64,000 nucleotides of DNA from Marinobacter changyiensis (GTDB taxonomy: Bacteria > Pseudomonadota > Gammaproteobacteria > Pseudomonadales > Oleiphilaceae). The stretch lies in the NCBI RefSeq assembly GCF_009193265.1, contig NZ_VZZZ01000001.1:868001-932000 (forward strand). The letters are read 5' to 3'. Each line of letters opens with the position of its first letter. Position 1 is the first letter of the stretch. The notes below the pieces were generated by a model. It saw only the letters and a program-made list of their open reading frames with translations, did not search any database and had not been told where the DNA came from. Of the stretch, positions 55,153 to 63,269 are shown in pieces. Position numbers and translations under genes: made by a program.

Positions 55153-55497
55153 TAGAACACCGGAGAAGACTGACAACGACACAAAAGATCGTATTCTCGT
55201 TCTTTTGTATCCCTGTTTGGCACACAACCGCGCCACCCACCTTGAGCTCTGCGCTGCAAAAGCTTCTTTGGTTTCCAATTACTGCACCGGTCAGTCTTAC
55301 CAGACTACGCTCACTTACTCGTGTCGGAGCAACATAAAGGTCCGCTTTCCAATGTTGGCTTGGGTCTATAAAACGCGCTAACTACTGTTCGCTTCTGTTC
55401 AGAGGATGTCTGAGTAAACCAAGCATATGATTATTGACTGACTCCGAGAGCGGCTTCGATTCGCAGCGATTCGAATTCAAGGGCCACGTTACAGCAG
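55153..55497. other. intergenic region beside the recombinase
   Basis: 345 bases; no gene seen. CGATTCG occurs twice at 55456-55475 near the 3' end of the recombinase gene, within a stretch rich in GATTCG. Confidence 0.35.
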
Positions 55498-56112
55498 TCA
55501 GATCTCAATACTCTCAGCTATCTCCAGAGCATCCTCCACCTCGACGCCAAGGTATCGAACGGTACTGGATATATTTGTGTGTCCCAATAGCAACTGGACT
55601 GCTCGAAGATTTTTGGTCTTCTTGTAGATCAACGTTGCCTTGCTCCGTCTCATTGAGTGAGTGGCATAGACGGAAGAATCTAGTCCAATGCTGGTTATCC
55701 ACTTCTTGACGATACGGGCATATTGATGAGTAGTGATGTAATCAAACATCCTCATCCGGCTCGGCCATAAATAATCCATACCTGATAGTCCGCGAAATTC
55801 GATCCACGCTTCGACCGATTCGCGAGTCTTTTTGGTTATCTCAAACTGAACAGGTTGGCTGGTTTTCTGCTGAATGACCTGCGCCCGATCCAAAACCTCT
55901 CCATTTCTGGAAATATCTCGGACCAAGAGCTTTACCATATCGCAAGATCGGAGCTTGCAATCGATCGCCATGTTGAACATCGCCAACTCGCGGATGTTTT
56001 CTGCAATCTCTAACCGAATGCGGATAGCCCATATTTGTTCGAGTTTGAGCGGTAGTTTCTGGCCAACGAGCTTCCCCTTGTTCCAGGGAGCTTTGCTGAT
56101 AGGAAATGTCAT
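55498..56112 (-). CDS. tyrosine recombinase/integrase, short form
   Basis: 204 residues, about the catalytic domain alone. Arginine I is in LRSCDMVKLLVRD (~54), the HxxR box is HSMRRSKATL (~152), the second histidine is in LLGHTNISSTVRYLG and the nucleophilic tyrosine is in RYLGV (~189). N-terminal core-binding domain is missing, as in FimB/FimE-size invertases and small element-borne integrases. It stands alone at the right end of an accessory segment and may have mobilised it or act on a nearby site. Confidence 0.88.
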   Translation of the reverse strand: MTFPISKAPWNKGKLVGQKLPLKLEQIWAIRIRLEIAENIRELAMFNMAIDCKLRSCDMVKLLVRDISRNGEVLDRAQVIQQKTSQPVQFEITKKTRESVEAWIEFRGLSGMDYLWPSRMRMFDYITTHQYARIVKKWITSIGLDSSVYATHSMRRSKATLIYKKTKNLRAVQLLLGHTNISSTVRYLGVEVEDALEIAESIEI

Positions 56113-56909
56113 GACGTGGCCCTCTTTGGAGGGTAAGGGCCCTTAAGTATGGTTCAGAAGATTGTTTTCTGCTGGCCAACCAGGTCGCAAAGCGGACAGT
56201 CAGATGGTGCGATAACGCCTCCGTCCACAGGCAAAATTGTGAGCGCAGTGAGTAATTTTGTTGGAATTCCCCCAAAAATATAGACACGCCCCATTAATTA
56301 GTTTTAAAACCGTCCGTGGAAACGGGGTAGAACCCGTCGTTGACTTCAGTTAATTGGTGAAACAACTGGATATCCCTATCGCCAGCTCTTAGTACAGGTT
56401 TGTTGTCAGGGATAACAAAGGGGGCGGAAATTATTGGCTAGGCCTATACAGTCTGAAATAGAAGGCCATGCCATGAAGCGATCCAGCTAAATCGAATAGC
56501 GAATTTCCTTCTTCCTGAAGCAAACGGACGGGGCCATCTGAACTCAGGTGCTTAAAGCTACTGGAGAGAGATTCAACACCTAAAAGGAATGGCGGCTGAC
56601 GTGATCCCCGAAAAACTCACGCTTCACGATATGCTCTCAGAAAGATTTCGGACCGCCTTGATCCCTTTCTTTCTCCCTCATTTACAAAGCAGATTCTCAT
56701 CCTAGAAGTAAAGCCATTATCGCTTTACGTGCCTTCCTTTTCGGTGCTATAAACAACGACCAAGCCTGATAAGTCAATGTTTTAGTTTACTTTTATGGAA
56801 TAAATCTCATGCTATCGATGGAAACCCATAAAAAGTATCACTTTAGCGTGGTCATCCCATATCGACATATTGGCGACCCCCTCCTAAGTACCTGATTTTC
56901 CTACCCCTA
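56113..56909. other. gene-free, A/T-rich stretch
   Basis: About 800 bases without a gene, tRNA or IS end that I can support. It has frequent short stops in all frames. Relic of an inserted element is the most likely reading. Confidence 0.4.
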
Positions 56910-56937
56910 GAATCTCATCCTAACGTTGGACTGACAC
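56910..56937 (-). repeat. bipartite 28-bp motif, copy B
   Basis: On the reverse strand GTGTCAGTCCAA, 8 variable bases, TGAGATTC; inverse to copy A at 45584-45611. Confidence 0.45.
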
Positions 56938-56948
56938 AAGTTCAGAGA

Positions 56949-57137
56949 GCCCTGCGTAGCACACTTTCCAAAACTGTGCGGAGCCATGGGTGAAGAGCGG
57001 AAGCTCTTCACGGGCTGGCCAAGGATGGCCTGCCCTGGACCCTCAGTGCGACGCAGGAGCAATAAGTACTGAGGGGCGGAACTCAAGCGTCACATGGATG
57101 TGCTTGAGCGCGTTTTGGAAAGGGTGCTACGCAGGGC
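56949..57137. repeat. 189-bp structured element with 26-bp inverted ends and four hairpins
   Basis: The ends 56949-56974 and 57112-57137 are inverted copies (25 of 26; GCCCTGCGTAGCAC outward, CTTTCCAAAAC inward). Inside lie four hairpins in tandem: GTGAAGAGC-GGAA-GCTCTTCAC (56990-57011, GNRA-type loop), GGGC-T-GGCCA/TGGCC-T-GCCC (57012-57035), CCCTCAGT/ACTGAGGG (57040-57075, 20-base loop) and CTCAAG...CTTGAG with an inner CACA/TGTG (57082-57108). The fold is a closed five-way junction. It may be a non-autonomous mobile element or a structured RNA. No target duplication is evident. Confidence 0.75.
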
Positions 57138-57180
57138 GATGACTCCCAGGCGGGAGGAAAGCAAAGAGGAGGTGAAAATC

Positions 57181-58062
57181 ATGTCAGGCAAAACCGTAAA
57201 CAGTGCAATCCTTCTGCTGGTGATCGGCAACGCCATGGCATTGGTCAGCGACGTATTCATCAAACTGATGGAATCCGGCGCCCCGATTTTCCAGTTCACC
57301 TTTCTGCGCTGCCTGCTGACACTGTTGATGCTGCTGCCGCTGTATCGCTACATTGATTCCCGGCGTCTGTTCCAGGGCCTGGGCGTTCATCTCCTCCGGG
57401 CCCATGTGCATCTGGCTGGAATGGTGTGCATGGTGATCGCAATCGGATCGCTGCCGTTGGCCACCGCCAATGCGATTTTTTATGCCGCGCCCATTCTCGT
57501 CATGCTGTTTGCGGTGATATTTTTCCGCGAGCGCCTGAGTGGCTTCGCCGGTATCATTGTTATTCTGCGTCCGGTAGCGATAGGATGGGGCGCGGTGGCG
57601 GCCCTGGGAGCCGCGCTGGCGCTGGCAATCGCCGCAGTAATGGTCCGGCAGTTGCCGCGCAAACAATCCACCGTGCACAAACTGGTGCTTAGCTACCTGC
57701 TGATCCTGCCCGCCAGTTTTGCACTGATGATTATTGAAGGCGCCCCCTGGGATCCGGCTATACTGGTAAATTCCCTCGGCTCCACGGTGTTCATTCTGGG
57801 CTACAACATCACCGTGTTACTGGCCTATAAACAGGTCGACGCCAACCAGGTGACCAGCGCCGAATACACGGGGCTGATCTGGGCCGTAGCCATTGGCTGG
57901 ATCTGGTTTAACGAAGTTCCGGACTTGTGGTTTCTGGTCGGCAGCGTGATGATTGTCGTGCCGCTGGTGCTGATCGGCTTGCAGCACCGGAAGCTCAGAG
58001 CGGCCACTGTAAGAAGTGGTTCAGCTGGCCTGACACAGGCAGCAGCTCATTCCACAAATTGA
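57181..58062 (+). CDS. EamA/DMT family transporter (copy 2, internal 9-residue deletion)
   Basis: 293 residues, near-identical in design to 45854-46735: MSGKTVNSAILLLVIGNAMAL start, the same C-terminal core VTSAEYTGLIWAVAIGWIWF. Between FFRERL and SGFAGIIVILRP it lacks nine residues that copy 1 has (TPLSVVAVF), inside a predicted helix at the end of the first EamA repeat. The frame is intact, so it may be non-functional or altered. ATG 57181 is the homologous start; reading upstream to 57094 enters the structured element. A LysE gene follows at 35 bases. Confidence 0.86.
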   Translation: MSGKTVNSAILLLVIGNAMALVSDVFIKLMESGAPIFQFTFLRCLLTLLMLLPLYRYIDSRRLFQGLGVHLLRAHVHLAGMVCMVIAIGSLPLATANAIFYAAPILVMLFAVIFFRERLSGFAGIIVILRPVAIGWGAVAALGAALALAIAAVMVRQLPRKQSTVHKLVLSYLLILPASFALMIIEGAPWDPAILVNSLGSTVFILGYNITVLLAYKQVDANQVTSAEYTGLIWAVAIGWIWFNEVPDLWFLVGSVMIVVPLVLIGLQHRKLRAATVRSGSAGLTQAAAHSTN

Positions 58063-58097
58063 ATGAACAGAAAACCCTAAAAACCTGAAGAGAAGCG

Positions 58098-58727
58098 ATG
58101 ATCAACACCGCCTTGCTGGCCGCGTTTATTCCCACCTTTGTGCTGGTATCCCTGACTCCCGGCATGTGCATGACCTTGTCCATGAGTCTGGGCATGACCA
58201 TCGGGGTGCGCCGCACATTCTGGATGATGGCGGGGGAGCTGATTGGCGTCGGGCTGGTGGCGGTTATGGCCGTGGTCGGGGTGGCTGCCGTCATGCTCAG
58301 CGCACCGATGGTGTTTACCCTCTTCAAGTGGGCGGGCGGGCTGTACCTGATGTGGCTGGGGGTGGAGTTGTGGCGCTCCCGGGGCAAGCTCGCCATCCCT
58401 GAGACCGGCGCATCCGCCAATGTTCTGGCGCGTCCCCTGCAGCTGGCAGCCCAGGGCTTTTTTACCGCTGTCGCCAACCCCAAAGGCTGGGCGTTCTTTA
58501 TGGTTTTGCTGCCGCCCTTTCTGGACGGCAGCCGTCCATTGGCGCCACAGCTTTCAATCCTGGTCGCGGCGATTCTGGTGATCGAGCTGTTGTCGCTGAT
58601 TCTCTACGCAGCGGGCGGTAAAACCCTGAGCAAGCTGCTGTCCAACGGCCGTAATGTTCGGCTGATCAACCGGCTCGCCGGCACTCTGATGATGGGCGTG
58701 GGCGTATGGCTGGCGCTCGGCACCTGA
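58098..58727 (+). CDS. LysE family translocator
   Basis: 209-residue exporter with 6 hydrophobic helices. FVLVSLTPGMCMTLSMSLGMTIGVRRTFWMMAGELIG (~13-49) is the LysE/RhtB signature region, with the PG motif in helix 1. Members export basic or hydrophobic amino acids or homoserine lactones. It may share a transcript with the EamA gene 35 bases upstream. Confidence 0.88.
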   Translation: MINTALLAAFIPTFVLVSLTPGMCMTLSMSLGMTIGVRRTFWMMAGELIGVGLVAVMAVVGVAAVMLSAPMVFTLFKWAGGLYLMWLGVELWRSRGKLAIPETGASANVLARPLQLAAQGFFTAVANPKGWAFFMVLLPPFLDGSRPLAPQLSILVAAILVIELLSLILYAAGGKTLSKLLSNGRNVRLINRLAGTLMMGVGVWLALGT

Positions 58728-58812
58728 GGCTGTCGACAACGCCAACCCGGGCTTACCAATGATATCCAGGCCGTATGACTTCCCCATAGGCAGCCACCTC
58801 GATCGATTTACC

Positions 58813-59442
58813 TCAGAGGCCTGTGCTCTGGACAAACCCTGCCACGCCCGTCAATACAATTTCCGCCGCCATCGCCGAGAGAATCAGGCCGCTGATTTTC
58901 GACATGATATGCAGGCCGGTTTTCCCCATGGCTTTTTCCAGAAAACCCGAGAGGTACAGCAACCCCGCCAGCCCAGCCAGACTCGCCACCAGCCCCAGCA
59001 GACCACCGGCCACTTCGGGCACGGTGTTGAGTTCGGCGCCATAGACCAGAATCGCACCGATCGTTGCCGGTCCGATAATGATCGGAATCGCCAGCGGTAC
59101 CACCGCGACATCATCGCGGTCCTCTTCCGGCAGGCCGGTGGCGTGGTTGCGGGTGCCGTCACTGACCAGACTGATCGCCGTCAGGAACAGCAACGAGCCG
59201 GCGCCAATCCGGAACGAGTCGAGGGTGATGCCGATGGCGTTGAACAGCAGCGGCCCGGCAAAGAACAGCGCCAACCCGAGGATCAGGGCGGAAATACAGG
59301 CCCGGCGGATGATGGCGCTTTTTTCGGCCGCACTCTGGCCCCGGGTCAGGGCCAGAAACATGGTCACCGCAAAAAACGGCGCCAGCAGAAACAGGAATTT
59401 CAGTGCGCTGGTAACAAAAGTACTGAAGAAAACGGCAATCAT
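58813..59442 (-). CDS. MarC family membrane protein
   Basis: 209-residue protein with 6 hydrophobic helices, FLLAPFFAVTMFLALTRGQSAAEKSAIIRRACISALILGL at the N terminus and AIPIIIGPATIGAILVYG near 110-130, the MarC signature. The family is of unclear transport role (once tied to multiple antibiotic resistance, now doubtful). It stands alone and converges with the LysE gene. Confidence 0.9.
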   Translation of the reverse strand: MIAVFFSTFVTSALKFLFLLAPFFAVTMFLALTRGQSAAEKSAIIRRACISALILGLALFFAGPLLFNAIGITLDSFRIGAGSLLFLTAISLVSDGTRNHATGLPEEDRDDVAVVPLAIPIIIGPATIGAILVYGAELNTVPEVAGGLLGLVASLAGLAGLLYLSGFLEKAMGKTGLHIMSKISGLILSAMAAEIVLTGVAGFVQSTGL

Positions 59443-59627
59443 AGGCGGGCCTGGAGTCGACTGTTCGAAAGAAGTTCAAAACGGATTGCGCAGTTTACGG
59501 GGGCAGGTGTCGGCCGTCATCCGGTCGGCGGTCGAAACTTCCGTGTCTCACGGCTTTTCTACCGGGCCGTCTAGCCGGGAAGCACATAAATCGCTACATT
59601 GGTAACACAATAAAAGGACCTCATCCC

Positions 59628-60614
59628 ATGACTACAACCCACGCCAACACCGTTATCATCGAAGCCTTTGGCGGCCCGGAAGCATTGAAACTGAAAACTA
59701 TGCCGGTCGGAGAGCCTGGCCCGGGCGAGCTGCGGATCCGGCACAAGGCCTGCGGCCTCAACTTTATTGATGTTTACCAGCGCACTGGCCTGTACCCGCT
59801 ACCCCTGCCAACCGCGCTCGGGCTGGAAGCCTCGGGTGTGGTCGAGGCCGTCGGCGACGGCGTCACCCACGTCAAACCCGGTGATCGTGTCGCTTACGCC
59901 TCCGGCCCTCCCGGCGCCTACGCCGAAGCCCGCGTAATGCCTGCCGCTCAGGTATGCCCGTTGCCGGAGGGGATCTCCTTTGATGAAGGTGCCGCCATGA
60001 TGCTCAAGGGCCTGACCGTGCAGTATCTGTTTAGGCGCACCACCCCTCTCGATAAAGGCGACACGGTGCTGTTTCACGCCGCAGCCGGTGGAGTAGGCCT
60101 GATCGCCTGCCAATGGGCAAAATCCGAAGGTATCACCCTGATCGGTACTGCGGGCACGGACGAGAAGTGCGAACTGGCGCTGGCCCACGGTGCCAGCCAT
60201 ATGATCAATTACCGCACCGAGAACTTCGCTGAGAGCGTCCGTGCCCTGACCAACAACAAGGGCGTTGACGTGGTGATGGACTCGGTCGGCAAGGATACGT
60301 TTGAAGGCTCCCTCGACAGCCTGAAGCCCCTGGGCATGATGATTTCCTTCGGCAACGCTTCGGGAAAAGTGCCGCCGGTGGATATCGGCCAGCTGGCAGC
60401 GAAAGGCTCGCTGAAACTCACCCGACCCACCCTGTTCACCCACATCGGAGACCACGATACCTGCCAGCAAATGGCGCGGGAACTGTTCGAGAAGGTCACC
60501 TCCGGTGCAATCAAGATCCGCATCGACCAGCGCTTTCCGCTGGCACAGATAGCAGACGCCCACCGGACACTGGAAGCCCGCCAAACCACCGGTGCGACCA
60601 TTTTGACGGTCTAG
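59628..60614 (+). CDS. qor: NADPH:quinone oxidoreductase, zeta-crystallin type
   Basis: 328-residue medium-chain reductase without zinc. GLEASGVVEAVGDGVTHVKPGDRVAY (~65-90), VLFHAAAGGVGLIACQWAKSEG (NADPH fold, ~145-166), LALAHGASHMINYRTENF and GVDVVMDSVGKDTF match QOR. It reduces quinones one or two electrons at a time with NADPH. It has its own upstream region (AAAAGGA before ATG). Confidence 0.92.
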   Translation: MTTTHANTVIIEAFGGPEALKLKTMPVGEPGPGELRIRHKACGLNFIDVYQRTGLYPLPLPTALGLEASGVVEAVGDGVTHVKPGDRVAYASGPPGAYAEARVMPAAQVCPLPEGISFDEGAAMMLKGLTVQYLFRRTTPLDKGDTVLFHAAAGGVGLIACQWAKSEGITLIGTAGTDEKCELALAHGASHMINYRTENFAESVRALTNNKGVDVVMDSVGKDTFEGSLDSLKPLGMMISFGNASGKVPPVDIGQLAAKGSLKLTRPTLFTHIGDHDTCQQMARELFEKVTSGAIKIRIDQRFPLAQIADAHRTLEARQTTGATILTV

Positions 60615-60662
60615 TGCCGGCCTGCCCCCGGGCTTCGGTGTCCCGGGTCAGCAGTTCGTCAG

Positions 60663-61508
60663 TCAGCGGGTGACGTAAACCCAGTTCTTACCGACGTTGT
60701 CGCAGACCACAATATCCCGGCTAATCTCGGTACACAGGTTGATGTTGTCCGGCAGTTCGTCGTGGTAACGGGCTTTTACGGCGAGGGTCTTCCTGTCCTG
60801 TTTCAGCAGGTGGTAGGTCTGCTCCTGCCGCTCGGCAAAATCGACGCCAGCGCCCTCAATACTGTGAAAAGCATTGTGGAACGCGGTGAAACTCATGGTG
60901 GACGCCCCCAGCCCGATCGCGAGCATTTTGGCGATGTAAATGTCGTAGGCATCGGACAGATAACGCCGGACGGCTTCGTCATCGTTGCGATCACCTTCGA
61001 AAGAAGGCAGCGACAGGGTATTGCTGTCATCGAGTACGCCGGGCAACAGCTCGCGGTTGTGCTGATTCGTTGCCAGTTCGAACCGGCGGCCCGGGCAGAG
61101 GAGAACCTCACCCTGCAATTGACACTTCGCAAGGCTTCGCTCTGCCGTCCTGTTAACCGGAGCCGCGGAACGCTGACCACCGCGGCTGTCGGCTCGGAAT
61201 TCCGGCCAATTTCCAGCAGCCGGGGCGGCGGATTTGGCCAGTGAAGGCCTGGAATCGCCAACGGGTACAGGCACGTCCAAGCCCAGGCGGGCAGCCGGGC
61301 GCCTGAGCAACAGTGCCTGCACTTGGGGATCATTGCGTTTGAAATCCGCCCTCGACGGTAAACTGCCGCCCTCGCCCTGCGCCATAATATCGCAGTAGAG
61401 ACGCTCCAGTTCAGACTGGGCGGACGCTATGCAGGCGTCATCGGCGCTGGCGTTCTGAAGCCAGAGAGCCAGCAGAATCATGACCAGCCGCCTGTTATGG
61501 TTAATCAT
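60663..61508 (-). CDS. secreted protein of unknown function
   Basis: 281 residues. A signal peptide (MINHNRRLVMILLALWLQNASA) is followed by a mature chain with cysteines in DDACIAS, LYCDIM, AKCQLQGEVLLCPGRRF, NLCTEIS and VVCDNVGKNW, so several disulfides are likely. No domain that I recognise. ATG 61508 has GGAG 7 bases upstream; an upstream ATG at 61544 would overlap the EamA stop. It follows the EamA gene closely on the same strand. Confidence 0.7.
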   Translation of the reverse strand: MINHNRRLVMILLALWLQNASADDACIASAQSELERLYCDIMAQGEGGSLPSRADFKRNDPQVQALLLRRPAARLGLDVPVPVGDSRPSLAKSAAPAAGNWPEFRADSRGGQRSAAPVNRTAERSLAKCQLQGEVLLCPGRRFELATNQHNRELLPGVLDDSNTLSLPSFEGDRNDDEAVRRYLSDAYDIYIAKMLAIGLGASTMSFTAFHNAFHSIEGAGVDFAERQEQTYHLLKQDRKTLAVKARYHDELPDNINLCTEISRDIVVCDNVGKNWVYVTR

Positions 61509-61530
61509 GGCCACTCCAGCGGGTGTGCTG

Positions 61531-62430
61531 TTATTCCTTACCATACAGCGCCTTGTCAGGAACGGGTACCGACGCTTTGCGAAACAACACATAGTTTCCC
61601 AACAGCGCCAGCATCGCCCCGATAATCGCGGTTATGGTCCACTCAAACCCTTCCAGCCAGGTCGACACTGACAGCGCCACCACCGGAAACAAAACCGTGG
61701 CATAACCTGCCTTATCTGCGCCCAGGGTGCGAATGACTGTTATGTAACAGTAAAATCCGATAATGGAGCCGGGAATGGCGAGAAATACCGTAGCGCCCCA
61801 GAAAGAACCCGATGCCGGCAGCTGCCAGGTCACACCCTGAACCAGACACCAGATGCCCAGCGCCACCGCCCCATAAAACATCGCCCAGGCGTTGCCCGCC
61901 AACAGCGGTATCTCCGCTGTCCGCACCTTGAGACTGATCAGATTACCAAGGGAAAACCAGAAGGTACCGGCAGCCGCAAACAGAATGGCTGCCACTGTCG
62001 CGTTGCCGAGGGTCAGATCATGCCAGAACAGCAACGCGACACCCGTTACCCCCAGCGCCACCGCCGGATAGACCCGGGGGCTCGGCCGCAGCCCCATGAT
62101 CCACCAGCCATTGAAGGCGTTGAACAATGCAGCCAGGGAGAACACCACCGCCAGCAAACCGGTGGTCATGGACTCCGCTGCACGGTAGATCAACAGAAAA
62201 TTGATGCTGTATAGGGTCAGCCCCTGCAACACCAGCCAACGGTGCTGACTGAGCGACATCCGAGGCAGTCGGCGAAGCAGCGTCAGCCCCACAAGGGCAA
62301 CCAGTGCGGCAATAACAAAGCGGTAAAACACCGAGAGATCCACCGGGGCCGCTTCTACCTGCAGTCGAATCGCTGTCCAGGTCAGGCCCCAGATAAGAAC
62401 CGTCAGGCAGTAGTGAACACTGATTGGCAT
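61531..62430 (-). CDS. EamA/DMT family transporter
   Basis: 299 residues, 10 hydrophobic helices, two EamA repeats (LIWGLTWTAIRLQVEAAPVDLSVFYRF at the start, AIPGSIIGFYCYITVIRTLGADKAGYATVLFPVVALSVSTWLEGFEWT in the second). It is not close to the duplicated pair at 45.9 and 57.2 kb. Substrate unknown. The secreted protein gene follows 22 bases downstream. Confidence 0.88.
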   Translation of the reverse strand: MPISVHYCLTVLIWGLTWTAIRLQVEAAPVDLSVFYRFVIAALVALVGLTLLRRLPRMSLSQHRWLVLQGLTLYSINFLLIYRAAESMTTGLLAVVFSLAALFNAFNGWWIMGLRPSPRVYPAVALGVTGVALLFWHDLTLGNATVAAILFAAAGTFWFSLGNLISLKVRTAEIPLLAGNAWAMFYGAVALGIWCLVQGVTWQLPASGSFWGATVFLAIPGSIIGFYCYITVIRTLGADKAGYATVLFPVVALSVSTWLEGFEWTITAIIGAMLALLGNYVLFRKASVPVPDKALYGKE

Positions 62431-62527
62431 AACAGGGCTTCCAGTTGCGGAGAGGGAAAAGCCAGCCCACTAGCTTAGTCTAATCCGCGGGCTCCGCAAT
62501 CCCGACAGCCATTAGTCTGACCGGCCC

Positions 62528-63142
62528 CTAATCCCGCTGCTCCAAAACCACCCTCGCCAGCAGGTCCTCGATCCGACGGATGGCCTCGGCATCACCTTTT
62601 TTGCCTGTCAGCACCACCTGAGAACCGATAGTAGCTACGTACAACAGCAGGGAGAGATCTTTGACGCGCTGGGGGTCATTGCTGAGACGCTGGAACAGGG
62701 TACAGTTCTGCTGAATGCGGGCGGCGTCTACCTGGGTAACCAGGTCGGCGGCGTAGTCATTGCGGCGGGCGAAATCCCGTACCGCCAGCTCTACCTGCAG
62801 GCGGCGGATATTGCGGGAGGCGTCCGTCAGCAGCAGTTCCAGAATTTCCCGCAGTTCGGTTTCCACATCCCCGCCCTTGGGCTTCCAGTACTGAAGCTCG
62901 TGCAGGCGACGATCCCGCCAGCGGTCCAGGAAGCTCACCACCAGGTCCCCGTGATCCTTGAAGTGCCAGTAGAAGCTGCCCCGGGTCACCCCCAGCTTCT
63001 TGGCAAGCGTCATTACCCGCAGATGTCCGAAACCACCGGCAGCAACTTCTCCGGCCGCCGCGTCCAGCCAGTGATCCCGGGTCAGCTGGGCTTTATCGGA
63101 GGCTTTACGGCTGCCTCGGGCAGAAGCTTTGGATTCAGTCAT
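62528..63142 (-). CDS. TetR-family regulator
   Basis: 204 residues. HTH at ~22-70 (HWLDAAAGEVAAGGFGHLRVMTLAKKLGVTRGSFYWHFKDHGDLV), C-terminal helical ligand domain. ATG 63142 (MTESKAS) is the likely start; a longer frame to 63271 overlaps the divergent gene's operator. It is divergent from the FadB/FadJ-like gene, with two palindromes between, and likely controls it in response to an acyl-CoA. Confidence 0.88.
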   Translation of the reverse strand: MTESKASARGSRKASDKAQLTRDHWLDAAAGEVAAGGFGHLRVMTLAKKLGVTRGSFYWHFKDHGDLVVSFLDRWRDRRLHELQYWKPKGGDVETELREILELLLTDASRNIRRLQVELAVRDFARRNDYAADLVTQVDAARIQQNCTLFQRLSNDPQRVKDLSLLLYVATIGSQVVLTGKKGDAEAIRRIEDLLARVVLEQRD

Positions 63143-63210
63143 TCTGACGGCGCGTCCTGTTGGGTTCGGATAGGTGTGAATTCTACCTGAAGCGTTGACC
63201 ACACCCACAA

Positions 63211-63250
63211 CATACATTAGTGTATGGACAGACAATACACCAGTGTATGG
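63211..63250. promoter_or_regulatory. pair of TetR operator-like palindromes
   Basis: CATACATTAGTGTATG (63211-63226) and ATACACCAGTGTAT (63235-63248) are imperfect palindromes that share GTGTATGG at a 23-base offset. They lie between the divergent TetR and enoyl-CoA hydratase genes, 22 bases before the latter's ATG at the closest. Confidence 0.65.
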
Positions 63251-63269
63251 GAATAACAAGGAGCCGCAC

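Noticed and set aside
56281..56380. Possible tRNA beside the integrase (GGGGTAGAACCCG stretch)
   Set aside because: No cloverleaf can be drawn: no acceptor stem, no T-loop consensus GTTCRANYC at the correct distance.
56949..57137. Integron attC site or CRISPR-like array
   Set aside because: No core GTTRRRY/RYYYAAC ends and no regular repeat-spacer spacing; the arms are a single long inverted pair.
57094..57180. 29-codon N-terminal extension of the second EamA protein
   Set aside because: It lies in the structured element; the homologous copy starts at the residue encoded at 57181.
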